In this document: positions 18,709-27,434 of the stretch, one piece after another
Position numbering within the stretch: the first letter of the stretch is position 1
Layout of the letters: every line of letters starts with the position of its first letter
Assembly (NCBI GenBank): GCA_009774145.1
Contig: VSND01000019.1
Location: forward strand, 1 to 64,000
DNA: 64,000 nucleotides
Reading direction: 5' to 3'
From: Lachnospiraceae bacterium
GTDB taxonomy: Bacteria; Bacillota; Clostridia; Lachnospirales; Lachnospiraceae
The notes under the pieces: generated by a model
What the model saw: only the letters and a program-made list of their open reading frames with translations
What the model was told of the DNA's origin: nothing
Databases searched by the model: none
Translations under genes and position numbers: made by a program

Positions 18709-19993
18709 GGGAAGAAAAAGGCTGCATAAGGTAAAATATGAAGAGAGCAGTGAAGAGCTGTTCAATCCCGGCTGCGGATGGTATCATGTCTATTCTTTTC
18801 AGGCGCAGCCGCCTTTGGACGGACGTCCGGTGAAGGAAGAAGTCTGGCTGGATGCCGCCTGCAGGAAGGAACAGCTTGCGCTGGTGCTGATCGATATCGG
18901 TTCTTTCCGCTCCTGTGATCTCTCAAAAGAGGCGCTTTTCCATATAGAAGAAATCATGCGGTTCTTCCATGAAGAGCATAAGCAGATGATCCTGCGGTTT
19001 GCCTATGATACCAGAGGCGACGGAGTAGTAAAAGAGCCTGGTAATCTTCATCAGGTCATACGGCATATGGAGCAGACAAAAGACGTGATACGCAGATTTC
19101 TGGCGGATATACTGGTCATACAGGGAATATTTGTGGGAAGCTGGGGAGAGATGCACGGCTCACGGTATCTGGACAGCAGCTCCATGCAGGAACTGATTCA
19201 TACCTTGTACCGGATTACGGAAGGCAGGTGCTTTCTGGCCGTGCGTACGCCTGCTCAGTGGCGGCAGATCGTGAACTGCCCGGGAACAGAGAAGGGCATA
19301 CAAAAACGGCTGGCTCTGTTTAATGACGGGATCTTCGGTTCGCCTACGGATATGGGAACCTATGGGACGGCAGACCGGACAGAAAGCGGAAAGTATGGCA
19401 GGAGGAGCTGTGAGGAGGAACTGCAGTGGCAGGAGACGCATATGGGCGGTGTGCCGAATGGGGGAGAGGTTCTTCTTGGAGTCCCCCGGATCGGATACAG
19501 ACAGGCAGCAGGGCGATTTCAGAAAATGCATCTGACGTATCTGAACAGCATCTACCAGCAGGAGCAGCTTGCTTTCTGGAAGGCAGAGACGGTAAAAGAG
19601 TCCGGATGCTGGAAGGGGATCAGCGGTTATGACTATATCGGACGTCATCTGGGGTATCGGTTTGTGATCCGGAATGTGCTGAGCAAAAGAGACGGACACT
19701 TGGAAGTGACAGTGTCAAACTGCGGATTCTCCAGCCTGACAGAAGAAGCGGAATGTCTGCTGGTTATGGAAGAGGAAGGCGGACGGACGGTCCGCCGTAA
19801 GATTCAAGTTGATGCGAGGGACTGGAAAAACGGAGAGAAGACCAGATTTCTGATTGCATTTTCTCCGGAAGCCTGTTCCTGCAGACGAATCAGACTTTTT
19901 CTCAGACTGGAGAGAGTCTTTGACCGGGCGGTTATCCGGTTCGCCAATCGGGGAGCGGGTGATCAGGCTTTACTGGGAGAATTTGGGGAATGA
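18692..19993 (+). CDS. DUF4832/DUF4874-type putative glycoside hydrolase
   Basis: A 433-residue protein resembling DUF4874 plus DUF4832 proteins, a (beta/alpha)8-barrel group suspected of acting on glycans. Conserved-looking features are ELFNPGCGWYHVY, LVLIDIGSF, QGIFVGSWGEMHGSRYL (a likely acidic active-site strand) and DYIGRHLGYRF, followed by a beta-sandwich tail. GTG 18692 overlaps the preceding gene, with AGGAG 12 bases upstream. No signal peptide is seen, unlike its convergent paralogue. Its 3' end overlaps that paralogue by 24 bases. Confidence 0.65.
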   Translation: MQIRYRGRKRLHKVKYEESSEELFNPGCGWYHVYSFQAQPPLDGRPVKEEVWLDAACRKEQLALVLIDIGSFRSCDLSKEALFHIEEIMRFFHEEHKQMILRFAYDTRGDGVVKEPGNLHQVIRHMEQTKDVIRRFLADILVIQGIFVGSWGEMHGSRYLDSSSMQELIHTLYRITEGRCFLAVRTPAQWRQIVNCPGTEKGIQKRLALFNDGIFGSPTDMGTYGTADRTESGKYGRRSCEEELQWQETHMGGVPNGGEVLLGVPRIGYRQAAGRFQKMHLTYLNSIYQQEQLAFWKAETVKESGCWKGISGYDYIGRHLGYRFVIRNVLSKRDGHLEVTVSNCGFSSLTEEAECLLVMEEEGGRTVRRKIQVDARDWKNGEKTRFLIAFSPEACSCRRIRLFLRLERVFDRAVIRFANRGAGDQALLGEFGE

Positions 19994-21403
19994 GCGGATC
20001 TCCAGGTTTCCGATTGCATGGCCGTATGCGGTGTGGGCGGTATCGTTGGCCAGACGGACTTCACAGCCGGTGGCCGGGTCTGTGATTTTCAGACAGAGTT
20101 GATAAGTTCCGGTCATGTAGTCCGGAAGCTCCAGCGGCGCGCTCAGCATCAGCTGCGTTCCGGGGCTCAGAGACCGGATATCTGTCTGAAGCGGTATGGT
20201 ATAGACATTTTTCCGTTCAACAGCCACCAGCGATAAAGAGAGCTCAAAAGGAACATAAGAGCCGGAAAAACCCACATTTTCCAAAATGGCAGAAAACTGT
20301 GCTGCTTCGCCTGGAAGATCCGGAGAGGTGCAGTCGGAGGAGCGCAGTACATAGCGGTAACCCAGATGCCTGCCGATGTAGTCGCGGCCATTCATCCCCT
20401 GAAAGGGTCCTTCGCCGCGGTAACGGTCTGCCTGCCATTTGGACAGAACGGCTTCATCGTAACTGCCGTTCAGGTAGGAGACGTGGGCATCCCTCAGGTA
20501 CGTGACTGCAGGAGCGAAGTCGTTGTGCGGATTGTCAATGATGACTTCGCCGCCGTTTGGAACAGAGTCGCACAGAAGACTCTGGAAGCGGATCTCCTCC
20601 TCGCGGCTGCGTTTTCCGGTAGCGTTGGATGTATGGTCGGAAGAAGATTCCTGGTAAGTATTCAGGTCGGTTTCCGATCCGAGCATGCCGTCGTTAAACA
20701 GGCCGAGACGCGCGGCCAGGGAGTGGCCAGAAGCCTGTCCGGCAGACAGAGGTTCTGTCTGTCCGGTCATGGAACGCCACTGTTCCGGCGTGCGCACAGC
20801 CAGAAAGATATCCGGTGAGACAAGGGTATTCAGATGCTGCATCAGAGTGCGCATGTCTTCCTCATTGGCATGGTTCGAACCGTGCATCTCTCCCCAGGAG
20901 CCGATAAAAATGCCCTGCAGGATATAAACAGAGTCCGAATACCGGTTCAGGACGGGGACGGTCTGTGACATGTGTTCCAGGATCAGAGAGAGCTCTTCGG
21001 GCTCCTGTGCTCTGGCATCTCCGTCCCAGTCATAGAGAAAACGGACGATGAGCTGTTTTCTGGTAGTCTCCCAGCAATGAAACAGAGTATCCAGATTCTG
21101 CAGGCCGGCGCTGGTGACCGGGCAGTCCGCATAGTTCTGCAGATTGATTTCCAGAAGGACGAGCCCGGGCTTTTGTTCCAGTCCGGTGATCATGTCAAGG
21201 TCGAAGGACAGCGTATCTGAAAGCAGATATCTCTGTACCTGATACCATCCAATATAGGGATTGGAAAGTTCTTCTGTGGACTCCGGGCACGGCATCGGAG
21301 TATAACGGATGAAACGTAATTTTGCGGTTGACAGAAAGTATCCTGTGGATAAAATGATGCACAGGACCATAAAAAAAGAAACAAACTGTTTTCGAAATCT
21401 CAT
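19970..21403 (-). CDS. Membrane-anchored DUF4832-type paralogue
   Basis: A 477-residue protein on the minus strand, clearly homologous to its convergent neighbour: both share GSWGEMHGS, LAVRTP(E/A)QWR, LGLFNDG, VPNGGEV and DYIGRHLGYR. It has an N-terminal signal anchor (about residues 7-25), so the barrel lies outside the membrane. The likely role is trimming or recognising the exported polymer. It is transcribed towards the Pel operon and their ends overlap, which allows antisense interference. The catalytic role is inferred. Confidence 0.7.
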   Translation of the reverse strand: MRFRKQFVSFFMVLCIILSTGYFLSTAKLRFIRYTPMPCPESTEELSNPYIGWYQVQRYLLSDTLSFDLDMITGLEQKPGLVLLEINLQNYADCPVTSAGLQNLDTLFHCWETTRKQLIVRFLYDWDGDARAQEPEELSLILEHMSQTVPVLNRYSDSVYILQGIFIGSWGEMHGSNHANEEDMRTLMQHLNTLVSPDIFLAVRTPEQWRSMTGQTEPLSAGQASGHSLAARLGLFNDGMLGSETDLNTYQESSSDHTSNATGKRSREEEIRFQSLLCDSVPNGGEVIIDNPHNDFAPAVTYLRDAHVSYLNGSYDEAVLSKWQADRYRGEGPFQGMNGRDYIGRHLGYRYVLRSSDCTSPDLPGEAAQFSAILENVGFSGSYVPFELSLSLVAVERKNVYTIPLQTDIRSLSPGTQLMLSAPLELPDYMTGTYQLCLKITDPATGCEVRLANDTAHTAYGHAIGNLEIRSFPKFSQ

Positions 21404-21532
21404 AATCAGGTTTCCGATCTTGGAGCTGTTGATGGCCGGTTACATACAATGAGCATTATTATAGCATTCCCTGCGGGAAAAAGCTACTGCAAAACAGCGA
21501 CATTGTGCCGCAAAAACTTCTGTGCTGCCTGC

Positions 21533-21659
21533 TATGGGTATCTGTTCCTTCCATACCCCGCTTGCGCTTAGTGAAGGGCAGCAGCGGTACTAAGGGCGCA
21601 AAATACGCGCCCTAAGGACCGGCGCCCTTCAATGGGTCTTTCAGGAACAGATACCCATA
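21533..21659. repeat. Nested 127-nt imperfect palindrome
   Basis: The outer arms 21533-21549 and 21643-21659 form a perfect 17-bp inverted repeat (TATGGGTATCTGTTCCT). Inside, GAAGGGC (21573-21579) pairs with GCCCTTC (21624-21630), and GGGCGC with GCGCCC around the loop AAAATAC. The whole can fold into one bulged hairpin. It lies in the 341-base gap between divergently read genes. It could be a small MITE-like element, a structured RNA or a strong insulator. I see no gene in the rest of 21404-21744. Confidence 0.75.
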
Positions 21660-21744
21660 ACAGTCTGAATGCCGGTATATTTGAACAGTAACTTGAGACA
21701 TGGCACAGGCCGGTCGGAAAATCATGAGAACAGGGAGAGGGCCC

Positions 21745-23883
21745 ATGGAAAAAGTATCAGTCATTATTCCCATGTATAATTCGGAATTATATATAAAGAA
21801 ATGTCTCCAGTCTGTCATGGACCAGACTTATCCTGAGCTTGAGATTCTTGTGATCGACGACGGCTCCACAGACCGGGGACCGCAGATCTGCAGGGAAATG
21901 AGCTGTCTGGATGACCGGATTTGCCTGCATCCGCAGAAAAACGGCGGCGTTTCAAGGGCAAGAAATCAGGGGCTTCATATGGCTTCCGGAAAATACGTTT
22001 TCTTCCTGGACAGTGACGATGCCATACATCCCTGTCTGCTTCAGGAACTGGTCGGGCAGATGGAGGAACAGTCTGCCGGGCTGGCGTTTTGCGGTTACAG
22101 AAAACTGGATAACCGCGGACTGGAAAAGGTTTTGGAAGAGGAGACGGAGTGTGCAGGGCCGCTGCAGTGGGAGAGCGCAGACAAAGCGGCTGCAGAAGAA
22201 TGGTTCCATATCAGCCATGTACAGGAACTGACGGGAATTGGCGGAAAGATGATTCTGAAAAGTCTCACAGGAGGGCTTTGGTTTGACGAAAGCCTGGTGA
22301 ACGGGGAGGACACCTTATTTTTATATCATCTGGTCAGCAGGCAGATACGGATTGTGCGTTTGTCAGAAACATGGTATTATTATCGGATGCATCCCCAGAG
22401 TGCAACACATATGACAGCAGGGATCAGGAATAAAGAATATTTTGAGAGCATCAGGAGGGTGCGGGACCAGGAGATTCAGAAAGGCCGTCCGGAATATGCA
22501 GTCACATGGGAAAATTTCATTGTTCAGCAGATCGAGAATCATTATCTGGCTCTGAAAGGAGCAAAGGACAGAGATGGATGCGCAGTGCTGAAGAGAACCG
22601 CGGCTCTGGAAAGAAAAGAACCGCTCTTCAGACAGCTTTTTTTCAGTATGCGTTTTTTGTTCTGCTGCTGTTTTTCCTGTTATCCGCTCTATGTTCTGCT
22701 GAGAAGGATGATGCCTGTATTATTAAAAATGAAGGGATCGAAGAGAATGGATGAAAAGAAAGCGGATGTTGGGATTATAACCTTTCACTGTTCCAATAAT
22801 TATGGCGCCATGCTTCAGACCTATGGCCTGAAAAGTTTTCTGAACAACAGCGGGATCCGGGCAGATGTGGTCCGTTATGAGCCGCCTTATATGACTGGAA
22901 GGCACTGGTGGATTCCATATGTGCCGTTTAAAGGAGCCAGCAGCCGGATCTGGTGTGTGATGAATCTGTTCACCGGATTTGCAGCACATTTGAAGATGGG
23001 CAGAAACTTTGCCGGACAGCGGGCGAATATGAACCGTTTCCGGAAGGAGCATCTGATCCGCAGAGGACAGCGCAGAATATGGTTTGAAAACGGGCTGAGC
23101 AGTCTTTCGTACCGGTATTATATCGTTGGAAGCGACCAGATCTGGAATCCCAACATTACCTGCGGGCTTCGGAGGGCCTATTTCGGTGCGTTTAAGAACA
23201 GGTATAAGGAAAAAGTGGTCGCCTATGCGGCAAGCTTCGGCGGGATCTCGGTTCCCGCCGCATATGATGATGCATTTCAGGAACTGATCAAACACGTGGA
23301 TGCGGTCTCCATGAGGGAAGAGGCGGCGATTCCATATGTGAAGAAATTCTATCCGGGCGCAGTTACGGCAGTTCTTGACCCGGTGTTCTTTCTGAAGAAG
23401 GCAGAGTGGGAGAAGGTAGAGAAAGCACCTGACAGGAGCGGTTATATTTTTGTATATATTACGGAAAGAAACAGGAATCTGTCGGATTATGCCAGAAAAC
23501 TGTCGCAGGATACGGGACTGCCGGTTCTGGAAGTAAGAACGGGCCAGCTGGGCACACAGGAAGATTTTTCGGTGGATTTTACCGCAGGCCCGGCGGAATT
23601 TCTCGGCTATATCCATAAAGCCGATTATGTGGTGACCAATTCCTTTCATGCAGTTGCCTTCAGCATCCTGTATCAGAAAAAGTTTCTGGCGTTTGCGCAC
23701 AGCAATCTGGGTGCAAGACTGCAGAATATTCTGCATATTCATGGTCTGGAAGACAGATTGTGCAGGGATGGACAGGAAGCGGAGATCGATGCCTGTGTGG
23801 ACTGGAAAGAAGTAGGAAAAAGAACAGAAGAAGCGGCTGAGGCATCCGGGAATTTTCTGAAACAGAATCTGTCCGGGCAGTGA
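21745..23883 (+). CDS. GT2 glycosyltransferase fused to polysaccharide pyruvyl transferase
   Basis: A 712-residue two-domain enzyme. Residues 1-300 form a GT2 domain (VSVIIPMYNSELYIKKCL, VIDDGSTD, FLDSDDAIHP) with a short hydrophobic segment near 300-325. Residues 335-712 form a pyruvyl-transferase domain (VGIITFHCSNNYGAMLQTYG, VGSDQIWNPNIT, VVTNSFHAVAFS), which in relatives adds pyruvate ketals from PEP to sugars. ATG 21745 follows GGGAGAGG; in-frame ATGs at 21700 and 21724 are possible. An internal ATG at 22747 just before the second domain could give a separate pyruvyl transferase. Pyruvylation would give the polymer negative charge. Confidence 0.85.
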   Translation: MEKVSVIIPMYNSELYIKKCLQSVMDQTYPELEILVIDDGSTDRGPQICREMSCLDDRICLHPQKNGGVSRARNQGLHMASGKYVFFLDSDDAIHPCLLQELVGQMEEQSAGLAFCGYRKLDNRGLEKVLEEETECAGPLQWESADKAAAEEWFHISHVQELTGIGGKMILKSLTGGLWFDESLVNGEDTLFLYHLVSRQIRIVRLSETWYYYRMHPQSATHMTAGIRNKEYFESIRRVRDQEIQKGRPEYAVTWENFIVQQIENHYLALKGAKDRDGCAVLKRTAALERKEPLFRQLFFSMRFLFCCCFSCYPLYVLLRRMMPVLLKMKGSKRMDEKKADVGIITFHCSNNYGAMLQTYGLKSFLNNSGIRADVVRYEPPYMTGRHWWIPYVPFKGASSRIWCVMNLFTGFAAHLKMGRNFAGQRANMNRFRKEHLIRRGQRRIWFENGLSSLSYRYYIVGSDQIWNPNITCGLRRAYFGAFKNRYKEKVVAYAASFGGISVPAAYDDAFQELIKHVDAVSMREEAAIPYVKKFYPGAVTAVLDPVFFLKKAEWEKVEKAPDRSGYIFVYITERNRNLSDYARKLSQDTGLPVLEVRTGQLGTQEDFSVDFTAGPAEFLGYIHKADYVVTNSFHAVAFSILYQKKFLAFAHSNLGARLQNILHIHGLEDRLCRDGQEAEIDACVDWKEVGKRTEEAAEASGNFLKQNLSGQ

Positions 23884-23921
23884 TGGCGCAGGGCTTTGGA
23901 AAAATGGTCTGGAGGTTGGGA

Positions 23922-25040
23922 ATGGAATTCTATACGGAAAAAGAAGACTGTTGCGGCTGCGGCGCCTGTGCAGATGTATGTCCGGCAGACGCGGTCTGCA
24001 TGACGGAGGATGAGGAAGGATTCTGGTATCCGCAGGTGGATGGAAGTAAATGTGTGGACTGCGGACGGTGCAGGCAGGTATGTCCGGTTAAAAATCATCC
24101 GGCAGAACACAGGGAGCGTCTGTATTTTGGCGTACAGGCCAGGGAGCAGGAAAAACGGTACGGGAGTTCTTCCGGCGGCATGTTTCCGATTCTTGCAGAA
24201 TATATGCTCCGGCGTGGCGGTGTGGTCTACGGCGCGGCCTTTCAGGAGCATATGGAGGTGGTACACAGAGAAGTCCATAATCTGGAAGAACTGGAAACTC
24301 TCAAAAAAACAAAATATGTTCAGAGTAATCTGAAAGGAATTTACCGCAGGATCAGGACACAGCTGAACGGGGGCCGATGGGTCCTGTTTTGCGGAACCCC
24401 CTGCCAGGCCCAGGCGCTGCGGCTTTTTCTGCGTAAACCATACGAAAAGCTCGTCACGGCAGACCTGGTCTGCTATGGAGCCCCGTCTCCGGGAATCTGG
24501 AGTGCTTATGTAAAATATCTGGAGCATAAGCATCATGGGACAATGACGGGGTTTTCTTTCCGGGATAAGAGGAACCGGGACAACGGTCATGCCCGTTCTT
24601 ATGTGATCAACGGAAGAGAATATGCAGGGAGCCTGTATGGGGATGCGTACTGCAGGATGTATTTTGCGAATGTGATTGTACGCCCGTCCTGCCACAGCTG
24701 CGGGTTTTGTACCGCGGAGCGGAACAGTGATTTCACACTTGGCGATTTCTGGGGCATTGAAAGGATGAAACCGGATATGGATGACGGGATGGGAACCTCC
24801 ATGGTGATTGTTCACACGGCGCAGGCGCAGAAAATATGGGAAGAAGTGAAAGAGGAACTGGCATGGTTTTCATGCACAAAAGAGGACGTCCTCCAGCCCA
24901 GGCTGACAGGTCCTACACCTGCGGCAAAAGGACGGGGAATGTTCATGGCGCTGTATAAAATTTTACCGTTTTCTTTGTTTTTGATGCTGTTTACAAAGAC
25001 CATGTCCGGTATTGCCCTGTTGAGGAGGATCAGGCGATGA
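23922..25040 (+). CDS. Coenzyme F420 hydrogenase/dehydrogenase beta-subunit family protein
   Basis: A 372-residue protein. Two ferredoxin-type 4Fe-4S motifs lie at the N-terminus (CCGCGACADVCP and CVDCGRCRQVCP, residues 10-50), followed by an FrhB-like domain with GSSSGGMFP, FCGTPCQAQALR, CYGAPSPGIW and SCHSCGFC. In Firmicutes such proteins are common in polysaccharide loci next to pyruvyl transferases; their reaction there is not established. ATG 23922 is preferred because GGAGGT precedes it by five bases; GTG 23880 or ATG 23883 would add 13-14 residues and overlap the previous gene. Confidence 0.8.
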   Translation: MEFYTEKEDCCGCGACADVCPADAVCMTEDEEGFWYPQVDGSKCVDCGRCRQVCPVKNHPAEHRERLYFGVQAREQEKRYGSSSGGMFPILAEYMLRRGGVVYGAAFQEHMEVVHREVHNLEELETLKKTKYVQSNLKGIYRRIRTQLNGGRWVLFCGTPCQAQALRLFLRKPYEKLVTADLVCYGAPSPGIWSAYVKYLEHKHHGTMTGFSFRDKRNRDNGHARSYVINGREYAGSLYGDAYCRMYFANVIVRPSCHSCGFCTAERNSDFTLGDFWGIERMKPDMDDGMGTSMVIVHTAQAQKIWEEVKEELAWFSCTKEDVLQPRLTGPTPAAKGRGMFMALYKILPFSLFLMLFTKTMSGIALLRRIRR

Positions 25041-25708
25041 TGCAGTATTTTCATAAATTCTGTTCGGCGGTCATCTATGTTCTGAAGGACATGGAGTGGC
25101 GGCTCTATAAGGCGGGAAAACGCAGACGGTTGAAGAACCGGGATTTTACGATTCTGTCTTCCAACTGCAATGGAACTTTTATGTATTATGATATGGGTCT
25201 GCGTTATCTGACGCCGACGGTCAATCTGTCCATGAGTATGGATGACTTTGTCAAAATGGCCGGAAATCCAAAGTGGTATATGGAGCAGGAATTTACGGAG
25301 CTGGAGCAGGAAAACGGATATCCGACAGGACAGCTTGGAGATATCAAGATTTATTTCGTACATTATAAAACGTTTGAAGAGGGTGTCCGGAAGTGGGAAG
25401 AGCGGAAAAAACGGATCAACTGGGAGAATCTGTTCCTTGTAGGGACGGAGAAGGACGGGTGCACGTATGAGACGCTCCGCCGTTTTGAAGAGCTGCCCTG
25501 CAAAAATAAAGTGATCTTTACGCATGTGGAATATCCGGAATTTCCTTCCGCCTGTTACATCAGAGGATTTGAAGACAGAAACGAGCTGGGGGTGCTGACT
25601 TTCCCCAAAAAGCAGCTGCTGAAAAGACGTTATCTGGATGATTTTGATTATGTATCGTTTTTAAATAACGGCTCCGGTCAACGCGGACAGGACAGGGAGG
25701 AGACTTAG
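25037..25708 (+). CDS. DUF1919 family protein
   Basis: A 223-residue protein. DFTILSSNCNGTFMYYDMGLRYLTPTVNL matches the opening pattern of DUF1919, a family common in exopolysaccharide loci and thought to act on sugars in an acetyl- or glycosyl-transferase-like manner, unproven. It overlaps the previous gene by four bases (ATGA). No signal peptide is seen. The last ten residues are polar and lack structure. Confidence 0.75.
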   Translation: MMQYFHKFCSAVIYVLKDMEWRLYKAGKRRRLKNRDFTILSSNCNGTFMYYDMGLRYLTPTVNLSMSMDDFVKMAGNPKWYMEQEFTELEQENGYPTGQLGDIKIYFVHYKTFEEGVRKWEERKKRINWENLFLVGTEKDGCTYETLRRFEELPCKNKVIFTHVEYPEFPSACYIRGFEDRNELGVLTFPKKQLLKRRYLDDFDYVSFLNNGSGQRGQDREET

Positions 25709-25709
25709 G

Positions 25710-27413
25710 ATGAGAGAGATGTTCAGGTATTTGACGGGAATACTGGAAAAAGAGGAACAGAGGAGCTGGAAGATCTACGCACTGCTCAGTATGATCAGTC
25801 CGGTTGTGGACATTTTCAGTTTTTCTGTGATCATTTATATTATCAATCTTGTGGTGGCGGCAAACAGTGCCTCGCCGGGACTGATCACATTTACACTGTT
25901 TATGGTGCTTGTCTCCCTTTTGAAATGTCTGTTTGAACTGTACAAGAGCAGGATTTCCACCGGATTTATCTATCATGGCGCACAGAAGCTGTCCATGAAG
26001 ATCTACGAACTGCTGATCAAAGAGGACCTGATGGAACACAACCGAAAAAGCGCCATGCAGATGCTGACCATGATCCGCAGTGATACAACAGGCTGTATTC
26101 AGATCATAGTGGACGGTATCGGAATATGGGTGAACGGGATCACCATGGCAGGGTATGCGCTGGTGCTGATCTATGTATCCAAATGGGTCGGAATTGTGAG
26201 CAGCATAGTGCTTCTGCTGCTTATGGCAGGCATGTTTGTGCAGGGCCGCGCGCGGATAAAAGCCTATGGTGAAAAATGCAGGGCATATGAGATCAAGGCA
26301 AATTCACAGATCACGATCGCTTATGGAACTTTTAAGGAAATGAAGATTGATGACCGTTCTGCTTTTGTCCTTCAGAAATATCAGGATGCCAGCAGCGGAT
26401 ATGCGCAGGTACAGGGTGAATTTAAATACAAGATCAGCAGTATCGGCGTGCTTCTTCAGAATTCCATTATGGCGGCCATGTTTGCCGTTCTTGCAGTGAT
26501 ACTGGTAGCCGGAGCAAACTTGGCTTCGATACTTGCGCCGATGGTGGTCTATATTACGGCGCTGGTCCGCATGCTGCCGATGGCGTATGCGGTTCTGAGC
26601 GGAATGAATAATGTGGAATTCGCCAGAAAACCCTATGCGACGCTGAAAGAAAATATTGCCAGATATACAGAACTGAAAGAGGAAGAAAAAAGATCCGGGA
26701 CGATCCGGCAGAAGGAGCTGACATTTAAAAAAGGCCTGTCCGTCCGGAATCTGACCTTTGGATATCATGACAAAAGAAACATATTTCAGGACGCTTCCAT
26801 TGACCTGCCGGCAGGATGTTCCATTGCGGTGATCGGAGCCTCAGGCGCAGGCAAGACAACACTGGTCGATCTGATCCTGGGGCTTTTGAAGCCGCAGAGC
26901 GGACACGTCTTTTATGATGATTATGATATTGTGACGCACCAGGATTCTGAAGGCGTCTGCCGGGTCAGCATGGGGGACCTGGTAAGCTATATCCCTCAGA
27001 CGGTGTACCTGAACGGGGAGACGGTGCGGAACAATGTGGCATTTTTTGAAAATGAGGATGAGATTGATGATGCCAGGGTGGTCGAATGTCTGAAATGCGC
27101 ACAGATCTGGGAAGATGTTGAGCGGATGCCCGATGGCGTAAATACTCTGATCGGAGAAAACGGAACGGCTATCTCCGGCGGACAGAGACAGAGAATTGCA
27201 CTGGCGCGGGCGCTGTACAAGGATTTTGAATTTCTTGTTATGGATGAAGCGACTGCGGCACTGGATATGGAGACGGAAAAAGCAGTCATTGATTCCATAA
27301 GGCAGATCAGGGAAGGGAAGACCCTTCTGATGGTGACGCACCATATGAGCCTGGCAAATGAATGTGACGTGATATATAAAATAGAAAATCAGAAGATCGT
27401 AAAAGTAAAATAG
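25710..27413 (+). CDS. ABC exporter, fused membrane and ATPase domains
   Basis: A 567-residue half-transporter. Six membrane helices lie in residues 20-310. The nucleotide-binding domain follows, with Walker A GASGAGKTT (about 383-391), the signature SGGQRQRIALARALY and Walker B FLVMDEATAALD. The fold is that of MsbA/PglK-like exporters. In this setting it probably flips a lipid-linked oligosaccharide or moves a glycan product; the substrate is unknown. It starts one base after the DUF1919 gene, with GGAGG in the upstream coding end. Confidence 0.85.
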   Translation: MREMFRYLTGILEKEEQRSWKIYALLSMISPVVDIFSFSVIIYIINLVVAANSASPGLITFTLFMVLVSLLKCLFELYKSRISTGFIYHGAQKLSMKIYELLIKEDLMEHNRKSAMQMLTMIRSDTTGCIQIIVDGIGIWVNGITMAGYALVLIYVSKWVGIVSSIVLLLLMAGMFVQGRARIKAYGEKCRAYEIKANSQITIAYGTFKEMKIDDRSAFVLQKYQDASSGYAQVQGEFKYKISSIGVLLQNSIMAAMFAVLAVILVAGANLASILAPMVVYITALVRMLPMAYAVLSGMNNVEFARKPYATLKENIARYTELKEEEKRSGTIRQKELTFKKGLSVRNLTFGYHDKRNIFQDASIDLPAGCSIAVIGASGAGKTTLVDLILGLLKPQSGHVFYDDYDIVTHQDSEGVCRVSMGDLVSYIPQTVYLNGETVRNNVAFFENEDEIDDARVVECLKCAQIWEDVERMPDGVNTLIGENGTAISGGQRQRIALARALYKDFEFLVMDEATAALDMETEKAVIDSIRQIREGKTLLMVTHHMSLANECDVIYKIENQKIVKVK

Positions 27414-27434
27414 AAGGAACAGGAGGGCAGGAAG

